Shown here in pieces: positions 44,686-57,055 of a DNA stretch of 64,000 bases (position 1 is its first letter; every line of letters begins with the position of its first letter). The stretch is taken from assembly GCA_022376925.1 (NCBI GenBank), contig JAIOJX010000031.1:138030854-138094853 (forward strand). The letters run 5' to 3'. This DNA comes from Tragulus kanchil (lineage: Eukaryota > Chordata > Mammalia > Artiodactyla > Tragulidae). The notes under the pieces were generated by a model. It was not told where the DNA came from and made no database searches. It was given only the letters and a program-made list of their open reading frames with translations. Made by a program: the position numbers and the translations under genes.

Positions 44686-46559
44686 TATATCTGGAATCTG
44701 AAAGTGGCACATCCTTCCCTAACAGTGCCCAGGCTTGCAAGCAGAGAGCTGGGCACTGGGAAACACAAGTCACGGCCGGCCAGGCAAGCTGAGATGACCT
44801 GAAATTCCGAGAAGGCCTAGGAATGGCTGCATCAGGAGAGGAGGGCGGCAAGCCTGTGCTGTCTGATTAGCCAACCCCTTCCCCACCCCAGAAGGGTACA
44901 GGGAGTGAGTCAGGAAGTCTGCAAATATTCTAGCTCCTCACTTTCACTTTTCAAAGTCAGCATTTCAATTATTTTTAAATAGACACTACATGTCCATATA
45001 AAAAGTAAAATGCCAGCATTCCAAAGGGTCTACAGGAAGAAGGCATTCTTCCTCCCAGTCCTGCCCTGGAGTCTCCCGAAGCAACCCCAGTTACCAGAGA
45101 TCCTGTTTCTTTGTGAGGGACCTGGGCCCTCCTCTCCACTCTCGTGGAGCCTGTGGCTCCGCGGCTCCTCCATCCTCCATCCCCCCTCCTCCCTCCTCAC
45201 CTGCAGCTGAGTCGAAGGCGCTTGATCTGTCCACTGCACTGTGTGCAACCATTGGTGGTCACCTGACCACTTCCCGCCTCTACCCACAGCGGCGTCAACT
45301 AAGAGCCTGGATGGAATGGCTCTTGGAACTGTTGCATTGTTGAATGTGAGGGCCAGGGCTCTAGATCTGTGCTAAAAATGTACAGGTTTAATACAACTTG
45401 TTCATGGTGATTTATGAGCACCCCTGTCAACATACCAATACACTTTGGCCCTCTCTGTCTCTCTCTCCTCGGGTTTCTATTGCTTCGGGAGTCACATGTG
45501 TGCCCTCCGGATGCAAGTGTCCTCCTACTTATCTCGAGGGCTAGCTGCCCCTTAGGACACAGAAATGACCCTTGGCAGGTTGGTCACATCGGGGTGCTTA
45601 TCGGGCACTGTTTATACCTCTGCCAGACTTTTCTGTTTGCAACGTGATGTATACAGATTATAAACATTCACATAATACAGAAAGTTCTATAAAAAAAGTG
45701 AAAAAAAAATCTTAGCGCAAGTCCAGTTTTCCCCCACTTTCATATCTATATTTATTCTTTCTAGGTGGGTCTAACTAGCTATATCTGGAATCTGAAAGTG
45801 GCACATCCTTCCCTAACAGTGCCCAGGCTTGCAAGCAGAGAGCTGGGCACTGGGAAACACAAGTCACGGCCGGCCAGGCAAGCTGAGATGACCTGAAATT
45901 CCGAGAAGGCCTAGGAATGGCTGCATCAGGAGAGGAGGGCGGCAAGCCTGTGCTGTCTGATTAGCCAACCCCTTCCCCACCCCAGAAGGGTACAGGGAGT
46001 GAGTCAGGAAGTCTGCAAATATTCTAGCTCCTCACTTTCACTTTTCAAAGTCAGCATTTCAATTATTTTTAAATAGACACTACATGTCCATATAAAAAGT
46101 AAAATGCCAGCATTCCAAAGGGTCTACAGGAAGAAGGCATTCTTCCTCCCAGTCCTGCCCTGGAGTCTCCCGAAGCAACCCCAGTTACCAGAGATCCTGT
46201 TTCTTTGTGAGGGACCTGGGCCCTCCTCTCCACTCTCGTGGAGCCTGTGGCTCCGCGGCTCCTCCATCCTCCATCCCCCCTCCTCCCTCCTCACCTGCAG
46301 CTGAGTCGAAGGCGCTTGATCTGTCCACTGCACTGTGTGCAACCATTGGTGGTCACCTGACCACTTCCCGCCTCTACCCACAGCGGCGTCAACTAAGAGC
46401 CTGGATGGAATGGCTCTTGGAACTGTTGCATTGTTGAATGTGAGGGCCAGGGCTCTAGATCTGTGCTAAAAATGTACAGGTTTAATACAACTTGTTCATG
46501 GTGATTTATGAGCACCCCTGTCAACATACCAATACACTTTGGCCCTCTCTGTCTCTCTC
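44395..46559. repeat. Direct duplication N (about 1.07 kb)
   Basis: Copy 1 is 44395-45465 and copy 2 is 45489-46559, with 23 filler bases. It overlaps M, so 44395-44685 also occurs at 43276-43567 and 45489-45779. One substitution (aagtggcc / aagtgtcc) is next to the join. Confidence 0.97.
44686..45465. other. Single-copy stretch (duplicated by N), no gene
   Basis: Pro/Ser-rich frames on both strands around 45010-45340 reflect C/T-rich sequence. No splice sites or recognised product were found. Confidence 0.35.
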
Positions 46560-46689
46560 GCTTCCCTCCTTTTCCTCTTAACTTCCCCATAGGTCTCACA
46601 TAGTAGCGTGAAAACCTGATTTGATTTTTTTTTTACCTTCAAGCTGATCCATCGTAGAGATTTTGCCAAGCAGTTTGCTGCTGAATTCA

Positions 46690-47240
46690 TTTATTAGACG
46701 CAAATGTATTAAGAACCTGGTCTGTGTGAGACTGAGTGACAGGCAGGGAACTCTAGTCACACAAATCTGACAAACAGACTCCCTGGCTTCACAGAGCCTG
46801 TAGTCTAGCAGTAGAGTGTGTGCTCAGTTGCTCTACTGTGTCTGACTCTTTGTGACCCCACGGACTGTAGCCCTCCGGGCCCCGATGTCCATGGGATTTC
46901 CTAGGTAAGAGCGCTGGAGTGGGCTGCCACTTCCCTCTCCAGGGGATCTTCCAGATCTAGGGATCGAACCCACATCTCCTGCATTGGCAGGTAGGTTCTT
47001 TACCATGGAGCCGCCTGGGAAGCCCAGGTATCTATAGGGGAGGCAGTCTTGCAAACAGTGATGTTAGCAAAGAGTGCTAAGTGCCGTGGAGAGGAACCAG
47101 AGGGCACCAAGAGAGTGACCGCTGAGCAGCCGATAGACCAGGGAATCAGGGAAGGCTTTACAGAGGAGGTGATATTTTAGCCAAGATGTGAAGAATGAAT
47201 AGAATTTGTCAGGCAAAGTAGAGAACCTATTAGAAAGGGA
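46690..47240 (+). repeat. Ancient unassigned repeat split by a Bov-tA
   Basis: The first part (46690-46812, 'cagagcctgtagtctagc') and second part (47040-47240, 'gaggtgatattttagcc') read on as one old element when the Bov-tA between them is removed. Confidence 0.5.
46814..47025 (-). mobile_element. Bov-tA SINE
   Basis: Reverse copy: 'gtgtctgactctttgtgac', 'ggatcgaacccacatctcc', 'gccgcctgggaagccc'. The duplicate is at 47935-48141. Confidence 0.9.
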
Positions 47241-47313
47241 GGACTGTGAGCACACTGACTAGAAGACAGATGAGGATGGCCCACTGGGAGGCACTAAAAG
47301 AAGTGGCATTTGC

Positions 47314-47473
47314 AGGACTTCCCTGGTTGTTCAATGGGTAAGACTCCTCGCTCCCAGTGCAGGAGGGCTGGGTTCGATCCCTGAGCGGGGAACTAGATCT
47401 CGTATGCCACAACTAAGAAGCCTTCATGCCACAATGAAGAACCCTAAAAGTTATCATTGAAAAAAAATAAGAG
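47314..47473 (+). mobile_element. CHR-type SINE
   Basis: 'aggacttccctggttgttc', B box ggttcgatccc, 'gaactagatctcgtatgcc', A7 tail. The TSD aagtggcatttgc / aaatggcatttgc lies at 47301-47313 and 47474-47486. The duplicate is at 48431-48590. Confidence 0.88.
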
Positions 47474-48654
47474 AAATGGCATTTGCTAGAGATGAAGGAG
47501 ATATGGGATAAATCCTTATGTTTTCTTGAATTAGGCTGCTTAAGTTCAACTTTCAGCTCTACCCCTTACTAGTTGTGTGACTCTAGACAAGTTATTAAAA
47601 TGTACAGGTTTAATACAACTTGTTCATGGTGATTTATGAGCACCCTGTCAACATACCAATACACTTTGGCCCTCTCTGTCTCTCTCGCCTCCTTTTCCTC
47701 TTAACTTCCCATAGGTCTCACATAGTAGCGTGAAAACCTGATTTGATTTTTTTACCTTCAAGCTGATCCATCGAGAGATTTTGCCAAGCAGTTTGCTGCT
47801 GAATTCATTTATTAGACGCAAATGTATTAAGAACCTGGTCTGTGTGAGACTGAGTGACAGGCAGGGAACTCTAGTCACACAAATCTGACAAACAGACTCC
47901 CTGGCTTCACAGAGCCTGTAGTCTAGCAGTAGAGTGTGTGCTCAGTTGCTCTACTGTGTCTGACTCTTTGTGACCCCACGGACTGTAGCCCTCCGGGCCC
48001 CGATGTCCATGGGATTTCCTAGGTAAGAGCGCTGGAGTGGGCTGCCACTTCCCTCTCCAGGGGATCTTCCAGATCTAGGGATCGAACCCACATCTCCTGC
48101 ATTGGCAGGTGGTTCTTTACCATGGAGCCGCCTGGGAAGCCCAGGTATCTATAGGGGAGGCAGTCTTGCAAACAGTGATGTTAGCAAAGAGTGCTAAGTG
48201 CCGTGGAGAGGAACCAGAGGGCACCAAGAGAGTGACCGCTGAGCAGCCGATAGACCAGGGAATCAGGGAAGGCTTTACAGAGGAGGTGATATTTTAGCCA
48301 AGATGTGAAGAATGAATAGAATTTGTCAGGCAAAGTAGAGAACCTATTAGAAAGGGAGGACTGTGAGCACACTGACTAGAAGACAGATGAGGATGGCCCA
48401 CTGGGAGGCACTAAAAGAAGTGGCATTTGCAGGACTTCCCTGGTTGTTCAATGGGTAAGACTCCTCGCTCCCAGTGCAGGAGGGCTGGGTTCGATCCCTG
48501 AGCGGGGAACTAGATCTCGTATGCCACAACTAAGAAGCCTTCATGCCACAATGAAGAACCCTAAAAGTTATCATTGAAAAAAAATAAGAGAAATGGCATT
48601 TGCTAGAGATGAAGGAGATATGGGATAAATCCTTATGTTTTCTTGAATTAGGCT

Positions 48655-48870
48655 GCTTAAGTTCAACTTTCAGCTCTACCCCTTACTAGTTGTGTGACTC
48701 TAGACAAGTTATTTAACCTCTCTGTACTTAGTTTCCTCATCTACAAAGTAGATAATAATTGCACTACTTCATAGACCATGAAAAGAGAAAAGGTAAATGA
48801 GATGGTAGAGGTGAAATGGCTTAGAACAGTACATGGTGAGCACAGACTATCTTCAGCTATTATTTGGGTT
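48655..48870 (-). mobile_element. MIR SINE
   Basis: 'tgtgactctagacaagtta', 'tacttagtttcctcatc' and 'taaatgagatggtagagg' are MIR in reverse. It is cut off at 47596 in copy 1 of duplication O. Confidence 0.8.
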
Positions 48871-49751
48871 TGGTATAGCTGGTCTGGTGACTGGGCGTGG
48901 AGGAAGGGAGGGAGACTAAGAGAGACAGGGTGTGAGGAGGGGGACATGGGACAGTTCTTGATATCCTTTTAATTCCAGTTAAGAGGGTAGGCCTTTTCTC
49001 CCATAGAAGAATAAATGAACTTGAGGAGTTCATGAGAAGCCATGAGCCACAGAAAGTCTGGGCACGCGCCTTGCTGAAAGAGCCAGCTCTCGGTGAGCCC
49101 CATCCAGCGCCTACCATAGACAAAGAAGGACAGGCGGGGAACCCTGAGACCTGGACTTGAACACAAGCTCTTCAGGGCAGGTGTAGACCAGCAGCGTCCT
49201 CCCTCTGGGTCTGTGCTTTCAAAAAGAAAGGTTTTTTTCAGATGAAAAAAGGGAAAGATTTTTTCAGATGAAGGAAGACAAAAAGGATGAGGGAAACCAG
49301 GTGCCTCCTTCGGAGTCCCCAGCGTGAACGCCTGGGCTCGGTGTTGGCGGGGGCCTTTCCCTGCATTCCACCAAGAGTTCTCAGTGTCACCGCTTCATTG
49401 TTCTTATTCTACCCCTCGTGCAGACCCAGCCAGGGCTCCCTCTTCACTGAGATCTCTGATCTTGTCAGGTGCACCTCTGTGCCTTCACCTACCCTACTTG
49501 GAACCACGCTTTAGGGGAAAGGCTCTCTAGGGGCTGTTTCCAGCCCCTGGAGTTCTGTGATACCACCAACATCCCACCCCAACCGCAGTGACTTTAATTT
49601 TATTCGCCGAAATATGCCGAATAGCACTTCTCTGGGAGAAGAGAGATAATAAATGACACAAGTTAGGCTGGAATATGGAATGTTTTTAAAACTCAGGAAC
49701 AATGGACCTAGAATTTACCAGCAATGCCCTCATCATTTTTATGAGTTACAT
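48871..49751. other. Single-copy stretch, nothing identified
   Basis: Includes a GA-rich run with a 'ttttttcagatgaa' repeat (49225-49275). No gene recognised. Confidence 0.4.
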
Positions 49752-49762
49752 TAACCCTGAAA

Positions 49763-49978
49763 TGAGGCTTCCCTGATGGCTCAGTGGGTTAAAAAAATCT
49801 GCCTGCGACACAGGAGACTGACGTTCTATCCCTGGGTCGAGAAGATCCCCCTGGAGGAGGAAATAGCTACCCCCTCCAGTTCTCTTGCCTGAAAAACCCC
49901 ACGGACAGAGGAGCCTGGTGGGCTAGAGTCCAAAAGGTCGCAGAGTTGGACACGACTGAGCACACCTACAGATACATA
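49763..49978 (+). mobile_element. Bov-tA SINE with TSD
   Basis: Forward copy 'aggcttccctgatggctc' to 'gttggacacgactgagc'. The TSD taaccctgaaa lies at 49752-49762 and 49979-49989. Confidence 0.92.
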
Positions 49979-50029
49979 TAACCCTGAAACATTCAGTGTT
50001 TTATTAGTTTATCTTTGGTATCCAGGAAA

Positions 50030-50225
50030 TATTTAATTCAATGCAGTGACACAGACATTTACTGAGGTCTTTCTCTGTGCCAGATCCTGGGCTACACTCC
50101 AAGGATACACAGATGAATGAGACTCCCAGACTCACAGAGCTGGAGCACAAAGCATGTGAGAAATACTCGAGGAGAGGTTTGAAGAGCGTTCCAGGGAAGC
50201 CTAGAGGCACGGCTGCTGGGGCCCA
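50030..50225 (+). repeat. Ancient interspersed repeat, unassigned
   Basis: 'ctctgtgccagatcctggg', 'aaggatacacagatgaatg' and 'cacagagctggagcacaa' are of the old family at 3185. Confidence 0.5.
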
Positions 50226-50274
50226 TCTCCCTAGGTTGTGCACTGCAAAACACTGAGACTCCATTCACATAGAT

Positions 50275-50600
50275 CAGGATTTGACAAATGTTTTTCTGTC
50301 CAGGGCCAAATAGTAAATATTTTATATCTTGTGGGCCTTACTGTCTTTGCTGTAATTTCTCAATTCTGCCGTTGTAGCACAGATGCAGGAAGAGAGAATA
50401 CGTACACAGATGAGCTTGCCTCAATTCCAGTTAAACGTTATTGATAGGCACTGAAGGGTACATTGGAACATTCTAAGTTTTAATTATTTTCAACCATTAA
50501 AATGTAAAGAAATCATCTCTGTGCGCTAATCAAAAATGGGGGATGGGTTGGCACTGGGCTGTGGGCTGTACCTTGCTGACCACCCGTGGCGTCCCCGCAG
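50275..50600 (+). mobile_element. hAT-like non-autonomous DNA transposon (MER type)
   Basis: 'ctgtccagggccaaatag', 'taaatattttatatcttg' and 'ttctgccgttgtagcac', ending with 'gggctgtgggctgtacc', follow a known mammalian hAT-like element. Subfamily not named. Confidence 0.6.
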
Positions 50601-50654
50601 TTGTACACCATGACGGCCCCACCCCGCTTCACTCTGAATGTCTTATTTGAAGGA

Positions 50655-50725
50655 GTGCAAAGAGTCCTTGGGGTTGCAAAAAGTCAGACATGATTGAGCG
50701 ACTGAACAGACTGACTGAAGTGCTG
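50655..50725 (+). mobile_element. Bov-tA 3' fragment
   Basis: 'agtccttggggttgcaaaa' then 'gtcagacatgattgagcg'. Duplication P starts inside it. Confidence 0.7.
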
Positions 50726-53002
50726 ACGAGGTGGCTGCTTCATGTGGATGGGTAACAAGTAGAAGGACCAGCAGAGCTGCCCGGGGAGGACAGAGAGGAA
50801 AGGGGCACAGACACAAGCTGGCGATCCAGGCTCTCCATGCTACCCACAGCAGTAGGACTCTGTCTTGTGGGCCAGCGGGCTGACTTGAGGTTTTAGTCGG
50901 AAAGTGACAGTGTCTGAGATTGCATTTTAGGGAGTGGGATGGAATAGCGAAAGCCCAGTTAGGAGGCCTGCCAATCAATCAGGAAAGAAAGGTCAAGGGC
51001 CTAGATAAGCAAAGGCAAGGGAGGCAGAGAGGAGAGATGTCCAAAGATAAACTGGCTGCATGTGAAGATGCTCAGTCTCATCAGCCATCAGGGAATGGTA
51101 TGTCGAATTCACAGTGAGGTACCACTGCACACTCAGTGGGATGGCTATCATTAAAGAGATAATAGGAAGTGTTGGCAAGGACACGGAGGAGCTGGAATCT
51201 GGCCACCCTGCTAATGGGGATGCAAAATGGTGCAGCCACATTGGGAAACTGCCTGGCAGTTGAGGTACTCAGCAATGCTACTTTAATATACACCAGGAAA
51301 TCTAAAACACATGGCCACGCAAACATGTATCCACGAACCGTCACAGAAGCATTATTCACAATAGTGGAAACGACCAAAATGTCCACCAGGGGATACATAG
51401 ATACGGAAGATGTGGTATATCTGTACAATGGAATGTTATTTGTCAACAACAACAAAAAAATGAAGTGCTGAGATACAACATAAAAAACCTTGCAAAACAT
51501 GATACTGAGAAGCCTATCACAAAAGACCACATATATGGTTCCATTTATGTGAAATATCCAGAATAGGGCAAAATATGCAGACAGAAAGATTTGTGGTTGC
51601 CTAAATGCTGAGGAGATGACAGGCAGGGGGGTTGAAAGGTGATTGCTAAATAGTACAGTGTTTCTTTGGGGAGGGGAACAAATTTTATAAAATTGGTCTT
51701 AATGATTGCATAACTGTGAACATGCTAAAATTTGTTGAATTTTCACTTTAAAAGGGTGAAACATGTCGTATGTGAATTATATCTCAATAAAGGTATTTAA
51801 AAAGATGACTACACTATGGTAACTCAAGAAGGAAAATTTTCTCTCTGCATGAGCGACTGACTGAAGTGCTGACGAGGTGGCTGCTTCATGTGGATGGGTA
51901 ACAAGTAGAAGGACCAGCAGAGCTGCCCGGGGAGGACAGAGAGGAAAGGGGCACAGACACAAGCTGGCGATCCAGGCTCTCCATGCTACCCACAGCAGTA
52001 GGACTCTGTCTTGTGGGCCAGCGGGCTGACTTGAGGTTTTAGTCGGAAAGTGACAGTGTCTGAGATTGCATTTTAGGGAGTGGGATGGAATAGCGAAAGC
52101 CCAGTTAGGAGGCCTGCCAATCAATCAGGAAAGAAAGGTCAAGGGCCTAGATAAGCAAAGGCAAGGGAGGCAGAGAGGAGAGAGATGTCCAAAGATAAAC
52201 TGGCTGCATGTGAAGATGCTCAGTCTCATCAGCCATCAGGGAATGGTATGTCGAATTCACAGTGAGGTACCACTGCACACTCAGTGGGATGGCTATCATT
52301 AAAAGAGAGATAATAGCAAGTGTTGGCAAGGACACGGAGGAGCTGGAATCTGGCCACCCTGCTAATGGGGATGCAAAATGGTGCAGCCACATTGGGAAAC
52401 TGCCTGGCAGTTGAGGTACTCAGCAATGCTACTTTAATATACACCAGGAAATCTAAAACACATGGCCACGCAAACATGTATCCACGAACCGTCACAGAAG
52501 CATTATTCACAATAGTGGAAACGACCAAAATGTCCACCAGGGGATACATAGATACGGAAGATGTGGTATATCTGTACAATGGAATGTTATTTGTCAACAA
52601 CAACAAAAAAATGAAGTGCTGAGATACAACATAAAAAACCTTGCAAAACATGATACTGAGAAGCCTATCACAAAAGACCACATATATGGTTCCATTTATG
52701 TGAAATATCCAGAATAGGGCAAAATATGCAGACAGAAAGATTTGTGGTTGCCTAAATGCTGAGGAGATGACAGGCAGGGGGGTTGAAAGGTGATTGCTAA
52801 ATAGTACAGTGTTTCTTTGGGGAGGTGAAAAAATGTTATAAAATTGGTCTTAATGATTGCATAACTGTGAACATGCTAAAATTTGTTGAATTTTCACTTT
52901 AAAAGGGTGAAACATGTCGTATGTGAATTATATCTCAATAAAGGTATTTAAAAAGATGACTACACTATGGTAACTCAAGAAGGAAAATTTTCTCTCTGCA
53001 TC
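50709..53002. repeat. Direct duplication P (about 1.15 kb)
   Basis: Copy 1 is 50709-51850 and copy 2 is 51851-53002. Differences include AAAGAGAT/AAAAGAGAGAT with a nearby G/C substitution, and a cluster of substitutions near 51674/52824. Divergence is slightly higher than in the other pairs. Confidence 0.96.
51040..51800 (+). mobile_element. Old L1 ORF2 end plus 3' region
   Basis: Decayed L1 text: 'gatggctatcattaaagag', 'cattattcacaatagtgg', 'gtacaatggaatgttattt', 'tatatctcaataaagg'. A 149-codon minus-strand frame is antisense to it and not a gene. The duplicate is at 52195-52945. Confidence 0.85.
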
Positions 53003-53274
53003 ACTCTAAGTAAATGATCTGTCAAATGCAATTTAAACCACTCATCATTGGTTTTAAAATACACACAGGTTTTTGTAATTTGGGTTTTTATATTTTGTTT
53101 AATTCAATGCACATGTTTTCATCTTAGGACTGATATTCTAATAACTGCTTTTACAAAACTAGAACACTGGAGCCCATGGGAATCTTACATGTGGTAGATT
53201 CAGAAATATGTACCCCTGGACCGCATATTTTCCCTTAGTCCTCACAGCCATTGGCCAAGATCTCTTCAGTTTGC

Positions 53275-53850
53275 TTTTTTTTTTTTTTTTGGATAGTAGT
53301 TTTATTGAGATGTAATTCACATTACTGTACAATTCACCCATTTAAGTTGCATGATTCAATGATTTTTAGCAGAGTCCCAGAATCGTGCAATGATCATCAC
53401 AATCTATGTTTAAAATATTTTCATCATCTTAAAATGAAACTTTGTGCCTTTCACCCTTCACTCCTCCATCAGCAGCTCTAGGCAACTATTAACCTACTTT
53501 CTGTTTGTATAGACTTGCTTCTTCTGGCTACTTCACACAAATGGAATCATACAATATATGGTCTTTTGTGTCTGGCTTCTTCCACTTAGTATAAAGATTT
53601 CAAGGTTCATAAAACCTTGTGTTATGTGTCAATACTTCATCCCTTTTTACTAACAAATAATATTCCATTGTATGGCTTTTTAATTCATCCATTCATTAGT
53701 TAATGGTATTTGGTTGCTTCCATTTTTTGATTATTATGAATAGAACTACTGTAAATCTGGTTTTTCACAGGTGTACGTTTCATTCAACCTATAAGCAGGA
53801 TTGGAATTACTGGGCCATTTTGTAAGGTAATAGTAATAGTACATCAACTA
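53275..53850 (-). mobile_element. Old L1 (L1M/HAL1-type) 3' region
   Basis: T17 run, then 'ttttattgagatgtaattc', 'tactttctgtttgtatag', 'ggaatcatacaatatatgg' and 'aatattccattgtatgg' in antisense L1 order. Confidence 0.85.
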
Positions 53851-53940
53851 GAAAAGGATCTCATCATCTACTGACCAGAGGTGTCATATGGTGAGTTTCC
53901 TTCTATTTGGGGAACTCAATCAATCCTAACAACTCAGTCA

Positions 53941-53965
53941 TATATATATAGACAGACAGACAGAC

Positions 53966-54001
<36 letters not shown>
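53941..54001. repeat. (GACA)n(GATA)n tetranucleotide repeat
   Basis: Short TA run, then about four GACA and ten GATA units. Likely polymorphic. Confidence 0.95.
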
Positions 54002-54002
<1 letters not shown>

Positions 54003-54038
54003 TACACATGGCAAAAGGCTCCTTAACTAATATTACAT

Positions 54039-54750
54039 TCAGTTCTTTTCAGTCACTCAATCATGTCCAATTCTTTGCGACCCCATGGACTGCAGCACAC
54101 CAGGCTTCCCTGTCCTTCACCATCTCCCAGAACTTGCTCAAACTCATGTCCATTGATTCAGTGATGCCATTCAACTGTCTCATCCTCTGTCATTCCCTTC
54201 TCCTTCTCCCTTATATTTTCCCAACATGAGGCTCTTTTCCAATGAGTTGGTTCTTTGCATCAGGTGACACAAATATTGGAGCTTCAACTTCGGCATCAGT
54301 CCTTCCAATGAATAGTCAGGATGGACTTCCTTTAGGAGTGACTGGTTTGATTTCCTTGTAGTCCAAGGGGCTCTCAAGAGTCTTCTCCAACACCACAGTG
54401 CAAAGACATCAATTCTTCAGCGTTCAGCCTTCTTTATGGTCCAACACTCATATTCATACATGACTACTGGGAAAATCATAGCTTTGACTAGAGAGACTTT
54501 TGTTGGCAAAGTGATGTCTCTGACTTTTAATATGCTATCTAGGTTTGTTATAACTTTTCTTCAAAGGAGCAAGTGTCCTTTAATATCCCCATCAGCAGTG
54601 ATTTTGGAGCCCAAGAAAATAAAATCTGGCACTATTTCCATTGTTTGCACAACTACTTGCCATGAAGTGATGGGACTGGATGCCATGATCTTTTTTTTTT
54701 CATTGTTGAGTTTTAAGCCAGTTTTATCACTAACCTCTTTCACCTTCATC
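54039..54750 (-). mobile_element. BovB LINE, 5'-truncated, with TSD
   Basis: The longest BovB of the window (712 bp), reverse, from 'cagtcactcaatcatgtcc' to the reverse-transcriptase region 'tgggactggatgccatg'. The TSD aatattacat lies at 54029-54038 and 54751-54760. The frame is broken. Confidence 0.93.
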
Positions 54751-54784
54751 AATATTACATGGGTGCAGCCATAATTTTTAAAAT

Positions 54785-55155
54785 AATTATTAAATTAAAA
54801 AAAATGTTAGTTAAAAGATAATTGCTTTACAGAATTTTGTTGGCTTCTACCAAACATCAACATGAATCGCTTATAGGTGTACATATGTCCTCTCCCTCTT
54901 GTACCACCCTCCCATCTCCCTCCCCAGCCTACCCCTCTAGATTGTTAACAGAGCCCTGTTTGGGTTCCCCGAGTCATACAGCAAATTTCCATTGGCTATC
55001 TATTTCACATATGGCAACGTAAGTTTCCATATAACTCTCTCTACACATCTCTGCCTTGTCTTCCTCCCCCAGGCCCCGTACCCATAAGTCTGTTCTCTAT
55101 GTCTGTATGTCCATTGCTGTCCTGCGTATTTCATCAGTACTATCTTTCTAGATTC
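54785..55155 (-). mobile_element. Ruminant L1 3' untranslated region
   Basis: Antisense 'ttacagaattttgttggc', 'caacatgaatcgcttatag', 'ttggctatctatttcac' and 'tctttctagattcc' match the cattle-type L1 3' end as I know it. Bases 55156-55497 beyond it show nothing recognised. Confidence 0.85.
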
Positions 55156-55497
55156 CAGCAGCTATCATTTTTAAGCAGATGTAAACTCTCAATTGTCTTA
55201 ATATGTCTTAAAGCAGAACCTTGCCACTCTGTCACCCTCCCCTCGTATCTTTCAGTTACATTTCATGATAATTACAGTGCAATATTTCCCCTTCCAAACA
55301 AGATATGGGAGGGTACAAATAAGAATGTCATTTTTGACTTCTTTTCATATGCTTCTTGTGTGTGTGCAAAGTAAGCAAACAGAGCTAATGATGCAGTAAT
55401 TTCACAAGACTTGGCTCCCACTTTTCAGAGTTCAGCACAGCTCTGCACTAACAGAGTTGAAAATTCCAGTCCAATACCCTTGTGACCTTCTTTTTGT

Positions 55498-55862
55498 AAA
55501 TTGTTTTTTAAATTCTTATTTATTTGTATTTATTTTTGGCTATTCTGGGTTTTCGTTACTGCCACAAGCTCTTCTCTAGTTGCAAGAATTTGAAAGCTAC
55601 TCTCTAGTTGAGGTGCGCAGGCTTCTTATTGCAGTGACTTCTCTTGCTGTGGAACTCAGGCCCTAGGGCACACGGACTTCAGTAGTTGCGGCACATGGGC
55701 TTCATAGTTGCAGCTCCAAGGCTGTAGAGCACAGGCTCTGTAATTGTGGCTCATGAGCTTAGTTGCTCCATAGCATGTGGGATCTTCCCAGATCAGGGAT
55801 TGAACCCGTGTCTCCTGCATTGGTGGGTGAACTCTTTACTACTGAGCTACCAGGGAAGCCAT
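55498..55862 (-). mobile_element. Full-length CHR-type SINE
   Basis: 365 bp in reverse with the complete standard body ('gttgcggcacatgggcttc', 'gtagagcacaggctctg', 'gagctaccagggaagcc'). The TSD ttgtgaccttctttttgt / ttgtgacccctttttttgt lies at 55480-55497 and 55863-55881. It is the reference here for how the variant subfamily differs. Part is duplicated at 56851-56974. Confidence 0.92.
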
Positions 55863-55903
55863 TTTGTGACCCCTTTTTTTGTGGTTAAAAATATATATAA
55901 CAG

Positions 55904-56062
55904 AGGGACTTCCTTGATGGTCTAGTGGTTAAGAATCTGCCTTGCAATGCAGAGATGTGAATCTGATACCTGGTTGGGGAACTAAGATCCCACACAATGT
56001 GGAGCAACTAAGCCCACATGCCATAACTAGAGAGCCCATGCGTCATATCAAAAAATCCCACA
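55904..56062 (+). mobile_element. CHR-type SINE, target of an L1
   Basis: 'gagggacttccttgatgg', 'gccttgcaatgcagag', 'gaactaagatcccacac'. The L1 follows after the shared aaaaaatcccaca, and the SINE remainder reappears at 58001-58075. The duplicate is at 57017-57176. Confidence 0.85.
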
Positions 56063-57055
56063 CAACCACAATGAGATACCACCTCACACCTGTCAGAATG
56101 GCCATCATCAACAAATCGACAGACAACAAATGCTCGAGAGGGTGCGGAGAAGGGGGAGCCCTCTTGCATTGCTGGTGGGAATGTAAATTGATACAGCCTC
56201 TATGGAAGACAGTATGGAGATTCCTTAAAAAACTAAAAATAGAAGCACCCTATGACCCAGCAATCCCACTATTAGGCCTATATCCTGATGAAATCAAAAA
56301 TGAAAGAGGCACCTGTACCCCAATGTTCATTGCAGCTCTCTATACAATAGCCAGAACATGGAAGCAACCTAGATGCCCATCGACGAACGAATGGATCCAG
56401 AAGCTCTGGTACATATATACAATGGAATACTACTCAGCTGTTAAAAGAAATGCAGAAGACTCAGTCCTAATGAGGTGGCTGGCTCTAGAACCTATCATAA
56501 AAAGTGAAGTAAGTCAAAAAGAGAAAGACAAGTACAGTATACTAACTCATATATATGGGATCTAGTAAGATGGTCATGATAACACACGCAGTGAACTCAT
56601 GAAAAAACAGAGAATAGACATAAAGACATTGTGGAGACCGAACAGTGGGAGGGAGGCATGGAGGGAGTAACATGGAAACCTATACTGTCATGTGTGGAAA
56701 AGATAGCTATTGTCATTGTGCTAGGGGAATAGGAGTACCTACAACCACTTGCGATGGTCTGGAGGGATGGGAGGAGGGAACTGCGTTGGGGAGGGTCCGT
56801 GGATATGCATATGAATGAGCTGGGAACATACATGTTGCTGAACAACAAAACTCTGTAATTGTGGCTCATGAGCTTAGTTGCTCCATAGCATGTGGGATCT
56901 TCCCAGATCAGGATTGAACCCGTGTCTCCTGCATTGGTGGGTGAACTCTTTACTACTGAGCTACCAGGGAAGCCATTTTGTGACCCCTTTTTTTGTGGTT
57001 AAAAATATATATAACAGAGGGACTTCCTTGATGGTCTAGTGGTTAAGAATCTGCC

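Larger units (their letters stand above)
46469..48714. repeat. Direct duplication O (about 1.12 kb)
   Basis: Copy 1 is 46469-47596 and copy 2 is 47597-48714, with no filler. Four indels cluster in the first 180 bases of copy 2, including a T10/T7 run difference. It overlaps N by about 90 bases. Confidence 0.97.

Noticed and set aside
51081..51530. 149-codon hydrophobic minus-strand frame as a membrane protein
   Set aside because: It is the antisense of an old L1 ORF2 end. The same frame in duplication P is a copy.
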